A DNA stretch of 64,000 nucleotides from Cryptomeria japonica (lineage: Eukaryota > Streptophyta > Pinopsida > Cupressales > Cupressaceae), in the NCBI RefSeq assembly GCF_030272615.1, contig NC_081414.1, positions 660,836,438 to 660,900,437 on the forward strand, in the 5' to 3' direction. Positions 35,669 to 47,403 of the stretch are shown here, one piece after another (the stretch's first letter is position 1; every line of letters starts with the position of its first letter). The notes below the pieces were generated by a model. It saw only the letters and a list, made by a program, of their open reading frames with translations, searched no databases and had not been told where the DNA came from. The position numbers and the translations under genes were made by a program.

Positions 35669-36897
35669 TTGAAAATGCATTTGTTATCTTCTTTTATTAG
35701 TTCTATTTCTAATTTTATTCAAATTGTTGATGATGTTCATTTTCAAGCTTGTGATGGTGACTTAGCTCTACCTATGTCACTTTATGCCTTTGATCCTTCT
35801 CATAATATATCTTCTATTTCAGAGCATATTTTGTTACAAGAAGATGAAATCATTGAAATATTTCTTAATGTTACTCTATTGTCTACTCATTCTAGTGCGC
35901 TCTCTTCTAGATATTATTCATTAGTGAATGATGAGTTTCGACTCATATTTGATTTTCCATAGGTCGATGTTGAGAAAATTTTGTCATCTAAATCTTCTAT
36001 ATATCATAAGGACTATGTGAATATCATTTATGTCTCTATCACCCCTAAAAGGCCTAAGCGACCAATGATTCATGTGGTTGCAGCTATTCATTCTCCAAAG
36101 AAGGTAAAATCTATTCATGGTGTTCCTTTTGAAAGTACTCACTTGATCTTTTTAAGACATGTGCACAATCTAAGGCTCCATCTCATTCCTCTCAATAAAA
36201 TGCATTTATTGGTGATGATTGGGGTTCCTTAGACTTTACAAGATCCTTCATTGGAGAATATAAAGTCAACCCTATCCACCTTAACTTTCCAAAAGTATCA
36301 TTCACACCCACTATCAAAGATGATTATTCTTCTATATTGCGGGAGCATGTGAACACCATTGGCTACACCATTAAAGGTGATCCTCCCCCTTTGGAGGAGT
36401 TGCAATCACATTATAGTCTAGGATTCAATATTGCTTCCAAGTATGCATACAAAGGAGATGGTCTTGGGTGCATGGGTCAAGGAGTTAAGGTCCCTTTGGA
36501 ATCATAATTACACTCTTTTATAGTGGGTTTAGGTTACAAAGCTTCTCCTTTGTATTTATCCCCTTCATTCTCTAATGTTGTTATGTCTTATACTTATGAG
36601 CAGTCAAACTCTTCTTCCCAAGAGAAAGGGTTGCTTCCTGCTCCTCATCCTTTATCTGATCAAGAGCTTATCTTATTGCAGCTTCTTAAACCCCACTTGA
36701 TTTCTCTTCCTCCTCCTACACATAATAAGTTTTCTAAGAATGATTCTTTATGTACATACCATCAAGCTGTTGGCCTTTCCACTAGTGAATGTAAGGCCTT
36801 GAATGACAAGATTCAACAAATTCATCAATCAAGTGTGATTGATCTTTCATATGTTGATATGCCTCCTTGTTCTTCTTTCCATAGAAAGTGGCATTGA
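35669..36897 (+). pseudogene. gypsy protease-like and G-patch remnant
   Basis: Frame 2 from 35669 to about 36230 with a TAG at 35960 where a Gln-like position is expected; then a shift and a segment with YAYKGDGLGCMGQGVKVPLES and GLGYKAS (about 36444-36545). The pattern of Gly and hydrophobic residues resembles the G-patch that some plant gypsy polyproteins carry between protease and RT. The 36523-36897 segment ends in a cluster reading SLCTYHQAVGLSTSECKALNDKI, similar to a degenerate Cys/His region. No RT follows. I rate the G-patch reading as likely but not certain. Confidence 0.55.
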
Positions 36898-38290
36898 GGT
36901 GTATCTATATCTTGTTTTTTATCATATTTCAACCTTCTTTGCATTCTTATATGTCTCTACCTCTCACCTGTTGTGGTGACTATATATCTCTCACCTATCC
37001 TGGTGACTATCCTTTTATCTATTTTTCATGTTTACATAGGTGGGGGCCAAACCACTCAATCTTTTTCTTTTTCAGGGTTGCCTAGGTGGGGGCCAAACCA
37101 CTTGATCTTTTTCTTTATCATTTTCTTTGCCTAGATGGGGGAAAAACCATTTTCTCTATTGCTTTTTCTCGCCTTTGTAGGGTCCAATCTACTACTTACC
37201 AAATCTATCTTTGATCGCCCAATCACATGGCTATCTAGCATATCTCATTGCCCTATCATATGGTTATCCATATCAGCATATCTCATCGCCCTGTTGTATG
37301 GCTATCCATATCAGCATATCTCATCACCCTATCGTATGGATATCCATACCGACATATCTCATTGCCCTATCGTATGGCTATCTAGCATAATACACTTTGT
37401 TATCCATACTGGCATATCTCATACCAATGGTGGCCACTCATCTTGTATCTTTTCATAACAAGGGGTTTTCCTCCAAAGCGAGGCTCATTTTTGTTACGTT
37501 TCCTTATCTATCTTTTATCTCTATCCATTATCTTATCATTCGACATGTTAGTCTGTAGCTAGCGTATTTGTGATGTATCAAGTAACGATATCTATTTCAA
37601 ATCTCAACTTCATCTCACAAGGGGAAACCTTGTCTGATCAATGAAAATTTGCCTCCCTATCATGACTATCTTCTTTATCTTATCTTTTGGTAGTGTCCTT
37701 GCTTTAGAGAAAGGTTGGTGCTACTTATATTTGATCATCTGGAATAACACAACTTTCTAGATCTACCTTTCTTATCATCATCATGTCTATATAACCACTA
37801 GTGTTGCATCAAGCTAGTGTATAGGTCATGTACTATCTCTTTGACATTGATCTCTTCTCTTACTTCTAAGTACATTCTTCCTTGAGGTGATCAATCCTTG
37901 CATTCTTCTCTTCATTTTAGAATTCCTCTATATGTCATTTCTTGTTATTTTGGGGACAACGCATGGTACTAAGACAACCTTTTACATAGAGGTCTCTTTT
38001 ACTTTGTTGACTCAAGATCATAGTTTCTTTGTTCTTTTCTTTCATGTGTGTGCTATCTTTTTCTTTATCATGTTCTAACCTTGTTGTTTTGGGATTCCCT
38101 TATTCTCTACCCTATTCTCTTATGCAGGTTTTTCTATCTAGTGCATCCATTTTGTAGGTCTTCAACTTGGGGGCATGCTTCCTTGGCTTGGATATTTATC
38201 TGCTTCCTCTATAGTATCCTTTTGGTATCATGATGTTATTTCTTGTTCAGTAGATTTCCTTTCGCATGCATATTTATGTTCATTCATAAG
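36898..38290 (+). other. non-coding 3' part of element A with tandem repeats
   Basis: T-rich sequence with several local duplications: CTCACCT.TGGTGACTAT twice (36961-37012), GCCTAGGTGGGGGCCAAACCAC twice or more (about 37038-37150), and a 38-bp tandem array (37228-37420). No reading frame that I can support. Confidence 0.6.
37228..37420 (+). repeat. tandem array, about 38-bp unit, five copies
   Basis: Units built on CATATCTCATTGCCCTATC then GTATGGCTATCCATATCAG recur about five times with point changes. Confidence 0.75.
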
Positions 38291-38311
38291 CCCGCTAAAG
38301 TGGGGGCAAAA
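38291..38311 (+). other. polypurine tract of element A
   Basis: CCCGCTAAAGTGGGGGCAAAA immediately precedes the right LTR; the reverse strand of 55939-55959 has nearly the same tract before the LTR of element J. Confidence 0.75.
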
Positions 38312-39544
38312 TGTAGTGTCAAAAATTGTATACCCCTTTGTAATTTGACCTATCTCTTTTGTAACCACTTTGGGGTCTAGTCCCTTAGCATCTGAGTAGG
38401 CTCACTTCAGCCCTTGCATCAGCCTATTCCCTCTCAGGATGCTCAAGACCCCCCATTTCTGGCAGCTCCCTCATGGCATTAGTCTTGTTAGCCGCATGTC
38501 TCCCTTATTTCCTGTTGTTTTTTAATGTGATTCATTTAGACACTAGTGTGCCATTCAGGCATCTGCACATTGCGCATTTATCTTACGAAATATCAATGTT
38601 TGAATGTTGGTTCAGAGTGTGCTATTCCACTTGTCACTTGCGCATGTCAGTGGAAATAGCCCCCAATCTTTCAAATGGCTCACCGGCCTCTTCTTTCCTT
38701 CCTCTTCTCTCATTCTAAATGCATATTTTCTCTCTATTAAAGCTCTCTAGATTCTAGACATAATCTCTCTTATTCTTTGGGGCTCTCATAGCTTCCTCTA
38801 GCTCTCTCTCTCACTTGCTATAGTTATCTCTAGTTTGCTAGAGCACTCTCAATTTCTCAAAATATCTCTTGCAACTCTCTTGGATTTTGTCAAGCCTATT
38901 CGGTAATATCTATCTATTTATCTCATCTTTGAGCATCTTGGGATTTATCACATCCCCTATCTATTTGATCATTTTATCATCCTGGATATTTATCTTTTGA
39001 TCTATCTATCTATCTATCTATATATCTATCTAGGTTGTCTGTGGAGGTGGAAACACCAAAATGAAGGTCTGACTGAGGCAAACTCCAAAACACAACCCCC
39101 AACATTTCCTCTCTCTTGCTTGTGCCCAGGTTCATAATCAAAGAAAGGAGATTGTCTTGCTAGAGGATTCAATCGTGGACCAATTGTAAGCTTCCCTAAA
39201 ATTTCCTTTACCTTATTTTAATTGTTACCATTCTATCCCTTTTACTTTATTTATCACAATGTTGTTAATTTAGTTATATTATTGTACTCGCATCCACTAT
39301 ATGGTCTATGTACTCTATCTGTATAGGACAATAGCGTGTTGCACTGGTGTCCCATCTCTGCACATTCATCCCGAAGATAGAGGCTTCATAGGATTGTTCA
39401 AAGGTCTTATCTATGGCATGATTGTCTAGTTCTATTGTTTGTATCCCCTGGCTCACCCTTAGCGCTATTTTGAGTGAGGTAGTGATGGATCGATTTGTCC
39501 TCTGAGATTCATCATCTTGGAGGTAACAAATCCCCTCCTCTACA
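38312..39544 (+). repeat. right LTR of element A
   Basis: Pairs with 34303-35520. A run of TCTA units at about 38998-39030 is longer than in the left LTR. Confidence 0.85.
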
Positions 39545-40321
39545 CAAGCAATCAAGTATTCATCAAGTATTGGAGAAGAAGTGAAGTCAAGTTCAAGCAT
39601 TCAATATGGAATCCATGATCAACCTTCTATGAAGGCATTCTAGAAGACATCCTAAAATCCTTTCATAACAATTAAACAAGCTTCATCAAGGTATACATTT
39701 CAATTACAAGCATTTAATTTTAAATCCAACCTTTCCCTCAAAAGAAAAGCATCTTGTTGCAATTTTTTATTACAATTATTGCTTCAATTTCAAGGTTAAT
39801 TCCAAAATAGGGTTTGACCCAAGGAAACCCCCTATCCACAACATTTTTCCTCTCTTTCTATGTGCAATGAATTGGTTTAGAATCTATACTCAAAGAATCT
39901 GACAAAGTTGACAATGATGAACAAGTTCAGCTTTTGACTGAGCAAAAAGCAAAGGACCAGGGTGAATCTCTACTACCCAGTCCCTAAAAATTAGCTTGAA
40001 CTTTTGGGAACAAATTTTAATTCTCTTCCTCTACCCATATCCCTATATATGGCTCTGTTAGATATTTTCAGCATTTTGTTCTCATCAATTTACTTCAAAT
40101 TCTCAAATACTTGCCCTAAATTCAACTTTACAATTTCAATTGCATTTTCAACTCAAACAAAAGTGGAATAAGACTTCAATTAGAATTAACCCCTCTTACT
40201 AATATAATTAAGGTTGGATCTATTATTTTTATCCTTATTTTAATGTGATGCATGTGAAAGTTAGGTTATTTCCTAGTTTACAAAGCATAACTTATGAATT
40301 TTGAATTTTTCATACAAAACA
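39545..40321 (+). repeat. gypsy element B, left LTR, second portion
   Basis: Continues the LTR cut at 34302 (total about 1209 bp). It ends ...CATACAAAACA at 40321, followed by TTTTGGTGAACCCAAC, the presumed primer binding site. Confidence 0.6.
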
Positions 40322-40772
40322 TTTTGGTGAACCCAACTTCTTTTGTGCATGTTTCTGATTTACTATCTCAAATATTATTTGTAGACACTTTAACATTAAG
40401 TTTTTCACTCATAAATCTTAGTTAAAATTTAATTACATAAATTTAGTTGTTAATTTTATAAAAACCCTAATTTATTATTCTGAATTTGACTTGTGGGTTC
40501 CATAATATTTCATTTGTGTTTTTAGATCTAATTATAATCATTTTATGTCTAGGTTTAGGTGCATCCAACATCCAATGTCATAATTCACATTGTTTAATTT
40601 ATTGGTCAATCAATCATTTTTACAAAGAATTATATTGCTTAATCATAGTTTCCAATCTGTGCATACAATTTTCCTTTCTTTATGCATGATTTTTGTTACC
40701 CTTAGTCGTACATGCAATATTCCAATGAGAAGTTGTAGACTTAAGAATTACTAATGGTTAAAAACTAAGGAT

Positions 40773-41911
40773 ATGGAGCCTTGGTTTGATAACTTATTCC
40801 ATATGAATGTTGGTGCTTCCTCTAATCCAATAAGTGACATCACTTATCCCCATTCTCCTCACACTTCTAATGATGTGGACAAATCAATAACTAGGGTTTC
40901 TATTGACCAATTGGAGAAGATTGATAATAAATTTGATAATCTTGAACAATGGATAGGTCAACAATACCTAGATATTGAGGTGATCCCCTTTATTGAAGGA
41001 TTGAAAATAATGGTGCAAATGATAATATAGGTGTGGATTTGTTCCATTCCCTTGCTCATATTCTTGATACTAATATTAGGTCAATCAAAAGTTATGTTGA
41101 AGATCTTGGTTATTCTCAACCCACTAGCCGAGTTAACCATTCCAATAACATGTCTACATCCTTACCTCGTGTTCCTACATTTACATCTTCTATCATGACT
41201 ACTTCCACACAAAATCTTAATCCTACACATGTTATTTATGGGAGCAATCCTATTAATCAATACTCTTTCATACCTCCTTTTGTGGGTATTCCATTTTTTT
41301 CACAACCATATCCCATACCAACATACCACAATGCCCACCCTCCTTATTATCAACCTCCACCTACTTTCAACAATATTACTCCTCCATCGCAATCCAATAT
41401 CTCTAATTTCAATCCATCCACTGAATCAACTATCAATAACCTAGTTCAAATTTTTACTTCTTTACAACATGAATTAGCTTCCATAACTCAATCCAAATTC
41501 AGTGTTCCCACATTTGATGTAAAAATCCCACTATTAGATGGCATTGTTCATGTGGTTCCTCCTAAGCTTATGGAAATTCCTTAATTGGAGTTATACAATA
41601 GAAAAGGTGACCCCTTGACTCATGTGAAGACATTTCAAATTTTGTGTTGTGATTTTGATCATGAACAAAGACTTATGGCTAAACCATTTACTAAAAATTT
41701 TAGAGATAAAGCCTTGAAATAGTATTGTTCTTTGTCTACTTATTTTGTTACTTCCTTTCAACAATTTCAAAATAACATTGTTCCTAAAATTACTTTGACT
41801 GATTTGATTCATTATAAGCAAGAAGTTAAAGAAAAAGTGACTGATTTTATTGGTAGATATAAACATTTGCATTCACAAATTGCTTATCCTCTACCTGATC
41901 ATGATGTTTAA
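40773..41911 (+). pseudogene. gypsy element B gag
   Basis: The probable start is ATG 40773 (MEPWFDNLFHMNVG). After a shift near 41030 the frame runs through a Pro/Tyr/Asn-rich linker (41230-41420, PTYHNAHPPYYQPPPTF). The gag core follows: LELYNRKGDPLTHVKTFQI, MAKPFTKNFRDKALK, YFVTSFQQFQNN and FIGRYKHLHSQI (41585-41880). This matches the usual GDPxxHVxxF...SLxxxAxxWY...F organisation of plant gypsy gag. Stops at 41582 and 41720. It would form the particle of element B. Confidence 0.8.
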
Positions 41912-42189
41912 TGAATTTTTATTACTAATTTACAAAAATATATTAGAGATAATCTTCCATTTTCTAAGTTTACTTCTTTTACGCAGGTGTGTACAATGCT
42001 TCATAATTGTCAGCTTCAATTGATTCAATTTGAATCATCCTCTTCAATGGACCCGATTGATAAGAATGACAGTGACCAACAATAATTTATGAAGTTCAAA
42101 CTAAAAAAATGTTTTATCAAGATAAATGACAACATCAACACTCAAGTGGCAGCCATGATATCAGGTGCACCCCTTTATCCAAATATTAA

Positions 42190-43155
42190 AAAAAAGAATT
42201 AACTCCTCTTTCTGAGTCTTTGCATAGTATAATGTTGAGGTTGATGAATGCTAATGTGTTTCAACTTCCTCCCATCAAACTAATTGAAAATTATAGACCA
42301 TTTCCAACTTACCATGATCCTAAGTCTTTTTTTCAATATCATCATCAACCTAGCCATGATACTGAGAAATGTTACTAGTTGAGAAATAAGATCCAATACT
42401 TTAGTGATAACAATACTATATCTATAGATTGCATGAATGAAAAAGGGAATAAATTCATGGCTCCTCCCAATCAAAACCTCCAAATTTTTACCAATATGTT
42501 GTCTTCTCATTCTACCAATGTTGTTGAGTCTAAGTCTCCTATTGTTTCTCCTAATGACCTTGGTAGAGAATCTAATAATGTTGTGAACCTTGTTGACAAA
42601 CCTCCAAAAGACTCATTTATTACTTTAAATTCTAGTGAGACTATTGTTGCACTTGATGACCCATTATATATCACAATGAAGATCAAATACAAACTCTCAC
42701 AAGGGGTGCTCATTGATCCATCACATATGGTGAATGTGATTACTGAAGAACATCTATATACTCAACAATTGCATCAAGTAACATATTATAAATATAATGT
42801 TATGGTTAAGGTGTATGATGGTTTCTCTTGCCCTACTATTGGATCTATAACCCTTCCTATTGATATTGGTACTAAATTCTTAGATTTCACCTTTGTTATT
42901 ATTCCTACATTGGATCAATTTCATGTGAAGTGGGGACATCCTTGGCTCTCTTTCCTAAAAGGTAGCCCTTCTACAAATCATAAATGTTTGAAATTTCCTC
43001 ATAATGGCACTATTATAACAATTAATCATAGCCTTTACCAACCCACTGTGAAGTGTGGAAATTTCACTCTTGATTACTTTTGGCCTAAACAAATTGAGCC
43101 TCTTAAGCCTCAAAATGACATTCTTTCTCTTATCTTATCAAAAATGAAAAAATGA
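42190..43155 (+). pseudogene. gypsy element B protease region
   Basis: It opens with a linker YHDPKSFFQYHHQPSHDTEKCY (near 42310-42380), of the kind that precedes protease in plant gypsy elements, and a TAG at 42376. The protease-like domain runs from about 42620 to 43130: a position normally IDxGSxxNI reads IDPSHMVNVI, so the active-site Gly-Ser motif is damaged. Further matches are FLDFTFVIIPTLDQFHVKWGHPWL, which resembles the usual F.V.......ILGRPWL motif, and an N-terminal LDDPLYITMKIKYKLSQGV. Confidence 0.75.
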
Positions 43156-43156
43156 G

Positions 43157-43639
43157 ATGATCATGGCCTTGAGTAAACCTACAGACCCTACACCCATGGA
43201 TATTCCTCCTCCTCATAATGAACCTGGTATTATTCATATATGCCTTAGTCTTTCCTCCTACTTCCTACAAAGGAAGTGCTTGACATCAAGTATATATCAA
43301 CCTATTAGGGTTTCTTCCATTCCTCCCCCTATAAGGGAAGAAAAGAATCCTATGTACATTTATCCTCAACCTTCGCAAGCCTCGACTAAAACTAAAAGGA
43401 ATCATTATGCAAGAGAATGTCAACAAAGATGTCATGGTAAGGCTCATGAGATTGCTTCCCAAACCATTTCCTCCCTGAAGACACCAAATGTTGACTTGGT
43501 CCCATTCATCCAACCTTCACCTAACCCTAGGGAGGAAGTTCAAGTAAAATTGCCTAAATTAAAAATGCTTGAGAAAAATAATGGTTCAACTTCTTTTTGT
43601 TAAAGATCCTATTTTTATTAATCTAGATGATGACCTAGA
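43157..43639 (+). pseudogene. gypsy element B, region after protease
   Basis: A Pro-rich segment with KRNHYARECQQRCHG, then KDPIFINLDDDLD (about 43603-43639). The same PIFINLDDD motif is found in element J (minus strand near 56960), which shows that B and J are related. The reading frame breaks off at 43640, where a copia LTR begins. RT and later domains of B are not found. Confidence 0.7.
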
Positions 43640-44993
43640 TGAAGGAACACAAATGGACCACTAAGAGGGGAGGGTGAATCAGTGGTAACAAAAACTTTCT
43701 AAGCTAATTAAAATTTTAATAATTGTAAATATAAACTAAGAGAAGAGATATAAAACACATACATACAGATAAGGAAAACACCTAACACGAGATGTATGAG
43801 GAAAACCCATTGTGGGAAAAACCTTAGTGAGAAATCATGCTAAAAGCTACTTCTCTAATCCAACCTTACAATGAAAAATTTTCTAATTACAAAATTTATG
43901 GGCACCAACCCTTGAAGTTTATTGGTACTAGCCCATAGGAGCACCTACCCCTAATTTGAGCACCCACTCAGATAATACAATTAAGATAAGAATTACAATT
44001 ATAGGTCAAGTACCTTCTTATAAATGATGTTTTTGTAATTCACAATATTATATGTGCCTAAGAATGATTCTACTATGTTCAACTCACAAAATTAATCCTC
44101 TACTCATTGGTATCTATTCTTATGATTTTTGGTATCAATCTCTAATTTCTTCTCTATGTATATCCTTATTCTGCCCCCACTTTGAGTATATTCCTTTCAA
44201 ATTTCTTCACACATTCTGTTCTACCTTCTCTACTTCATGCTCTATATATTCTTCCTTTTTGTGTACTGATCTGTTTCTTTTCATCTACTCTTCTCCTTAC
44301 TTCTTCCTCTTCTACTCTACTCTATTTCTATCACGTTGTTCTCTATCTAGCAATATTCTCTTTACTTTTTTCCTTCTTATCAACCTTCCTGCCAAGAACT
44401 AAATTGAATGTACATCATGACGTACAAGCCGATTTGATCCTCTGTTTATTCCTTTTAGACAAATAGCTACCATCATTAAATTCATCCTCTTAGTAATATT
44501 TTATGTTTAGAATATTCTTTTGTGTACCAATTACTATTCTTGGTAATCTTAGGTCTATTATCTCATTTATAGATCTTCTCGAGCCTCACAACTGATCTTC
44601 TACCTTCTCTACACCTACAGGCATTAAATGTATTCACCTTCTCAACTTCAATCATAACAATCAAATTTGATTGGAGTGATAACCACTATTTTTAGCATAT
44701 CTGCATAACTCTTTTCTATCAGCTTCGGTTTTATTTATCAACTACTAGAATTTGATTCATCTCATACAAGCCTTGTCTTTGACTTCTCCTTCTTTGTCAT
44801 CGGGTCATCTTTGATCAATGACTACATGGAGCTCTTTTATGTTGGCATTGTCTTTTTCTTCTTCTATTTCTATATCACAAATCGATTGGTTGTTCTTTTA
44901 TGTAAGTTGGTGAAATAGTGACAACTTTTGACCTTTTCGCCATATCCCAAGCGGTTTGGCCTTCTGGGATGGTCAACTTGTGAAACTGCAAAA
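43640..44993 (-). repeat. copia-type LTR, first portion
   Basis: Starts TGAAGGAACACAAATGG and has the shared G-rich motif 43665-43682 (GAGGGGAGGGTGAATCAGT). It also has the GGGAAAAACCTTAGTGAG segment near 43817 that copia LTRs here share (compare 51275). It is interrupted by the solo LTR at 44994 and continues from 46416. No coding region is supported; the open frames near 44050-44460 are T-rich by-products. Confidence 0.6.
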
Positions 44994-46410
44994 TGATAAT
45001 ATGATGAAACAATAATCATCCAATCAAATAATAAGAGGGGGGGTGAATCAGTAGATAGAAAACAAACTAAACTTTCACCAAACTTAATCCCAACTCAGAA
45101 ACAACTTGCTAACCTAACTGGTTTAGACATTGTATCAAAAACTGCAACTGCACTATCAAATTTCATCGGTTGACCAAAACATCAATGATACAATGTAACA
45201 GATCTGAAACTCACATACCATTTAACCAAAACATTAAACCACTTTACTAACATTAGTAATAGCTCATTTCAGATCACTTCCGGTCATCTAAACATATGTA
45301 AGTGGCTTTACTAGTTAATCATTCAACCATATCAAAATACATCCACAAAATCATTCACCACTTGACATAATGATTTTTCACATGCAAACCCAAATGGGAA
45401 AAACTACGGTGGGGATGAATACCCACAAGTATTTTGAACTCTTCTGAAGTTTTCCCTATTAGGAGCCAAGTCTTATTAGAAGCTTATACAATAATGTCCT
45501 GTTAAGAACAGATCCGGTTAGGGACCACCCGGTTAAGGGATTGACTACAATACCTTGTTAAAGGTAATACCTTGTTAGTTGTAACCTCAGTAGAGGATTT
45601 CACATCCAAGCTAATGGATCACCTAGTTAGAGGATTTAAACAACACCAAGCCTATTAAATCTTACCCATTTAAGGGATTTAACTATTGTAATGGTTAGAG
45701 AACAACAAGTTCTTTGTTGATCTAGAAATAGAACTTCCTTTCTTAGTCTGATCCTTTCCTGATCCTATCTACCTTCACAACATTCTGTAGACACTCCTTC
45801 TAGTTTGGCAACAATAACACTACCACACTTAACCAAATTGCCAACACAATTACAAACAACTCATTGACCTTAAATACAAATACAATAGGTCAGTAACACT
45901 ACAAAAAACCTACAAATCTCATAGAGATTGCAAACATATCGGTTCAATCATAACCATTGGATTACACAACAATAAACTACACATTGATCTAGACAACTTC
46001 AACAAGTCCTGGATCACCACACATTGGATCCTATATCTCATCACGCATTTTCCACTTCATGGTATGCATTTTCTTGTTCCCAAGATAAACGGTTATCTTC
46101 ACGTGCCAAATCCACTTTGAAACTTATCACATGCATCATGCATACGTAGCATCTTCATCTTTGATCATCATTCGGTCAAAGATCATCACAACTGATTCAC
46201 CAAGCTCCATCAATTAGGGTTCTTCTTATCAACTGGTTAGGGTTACCAGTTGATCACTCTTCTTTAATAACAATACCAATATCAGTTGCCTTCACTACTT
46301 TACTACCGGTTGCATTAGTGCATCATTACCAGTTGCAATACAACTTCATTACCGGTTACTATTGACATCAATGACAACACTATACTTCATCAATGCATGC
46401 AATGCCAACA
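44994..46410 (-). repeat. solo copia LTR
   Basis: 1417 bp from TGATAATATGATG to CAATGCCAACA, flanked by perfect CAAAA duplications at 44989-44993 and 46411-46415. It closely follows the plan of the first copia LTR: G-rich motif at 45034-45052, GGGAAAAACTACGGTGGGG segment near 45390, CGGTTAAGGG subrepeats near 45475-45680, and several CCGGTT motifs. No internal region or primer site follows on either side, as expected after recombination between the two LTRs. Confidence 0.88.
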
Positions 46411-46415
46411 CAAAA

Positions 46416-46593
46416 ACTCTTTCATTTCTCATAGTGGACTCTTTTGTTTCTATATCATTTATGATTTGGTCAACGAATGGGTTGATCCATGAAAGAGCGA
46501 AAACCTTTTGTCTTCTCTCTACAGACCCTTCTTTCACTCTATTGCAAAAGACTTGGCAATCAAATAATGTTTGACTGTGAAACTGCGATAATA
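46416..46593 (-). repeat. copia-type LTR, second portion
   Basis: This is the sequence right of the solo LTR up to a pyrimidine run TTCTCCCTTTTTGTCATTATC (46594-46614), which on the minus strand is a polypurine tract matching that of element E (53531-53542). It therefore looks like the start of a 3' LTR of a minus-strand copia element. The exact boundary is not fixed. Confidence 0.45.
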
Positions 46594-47307
46594 TTCTCCC
46601 TTTTTGTCATTATCGCTATGCCGCAGACAACTTGGCCAAAGTGGGTTCCACCCGTCACATACCATTTTTATCAATATTTTAATTGCAAATATTAAATTAA
46701 AAAAATATTTATATCTTATGATGATATGGATGAAATAGAAAAATAAAATGAAATTGAAACGTAAATTGAAATGAAATTGGAATTGGAAATGGAAATTTAA
46801 ATATGAATGAATGATTTAAATTGTTTCATTGTGAATTGGGGATTATCATTGTTGATGAATAATTGAGTGCAAGTGAATGTAGGAATAGGTGAACGTGGAT
46901 GAAGGCGAGAACGTGGTTCAGGTAGAGTTGTTCTAGCTTTTTGAATTTAGTAATGGAGATGGAATCTCACACACCACAGTAGTTGCATCGAATGCACCTT
47001 GCATAAATGAATGATTATTTGATACGAAGGATGTAATTTTACATGAAGAGTTAAATTTGATGTCATTGTTTTAAAAATAGATTGATTTAATTCTTTTAAA
47101 TGATTAAGCATGTATTTTGATGTATGTTTGTATATACATTGTTTATGTAGATGGAGTAATTGTCTTCAAAATGAAATAAATGAACTACAATATTTATATT
47201 TCATCATTTGAAATACTAATATATATATTAAAGTATATATGTGTATGTATTTTAATAGTATATATATGTATATCTATGGATTATACATACATACATACAT
47301 GCATGCA

Positions 47308-47403
<96 letters not shown>

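Larger units (their letters stand above)
34303..39544 (+). mobile_element. RT-less gypsy element A, nested in the LTR of B
   Basis: Two clearly matching LTRs: 34303-35520 (1218 bp) and 38312-39544 (1233 bp). Both begin TGTAGTGTCAA and end CTCCTCTACA. The internal region (35521-38311) starts with TTTTGGTGAAC, a probable primer site also seen after the LTR of B, and ends with a polypurine tract. It holds gag-protease-like and G-patch-like remnants but no RT, RNase H or integrase, so it is non-autonomous. The flanking bases AAAGT and CAAGC share AAG only, so the target duplication is either decayed or absent. Confidence 0.82.

Noticed and set aside
37228-37420. Possible CRISPR-like array
   Set aside because: The repeats are head-to-tail without spacers, in a plant retroelement.
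34298-39549. AAAGT and CAAGC as target duplication of element A
   Set aside because: Only three of five bases agree, too few to claim.
44052-44466. Overlapping open frames rich in Phe, Leu and Ser
   Set aside because: They lie inside a copia LTR and reflect T-rich composition.
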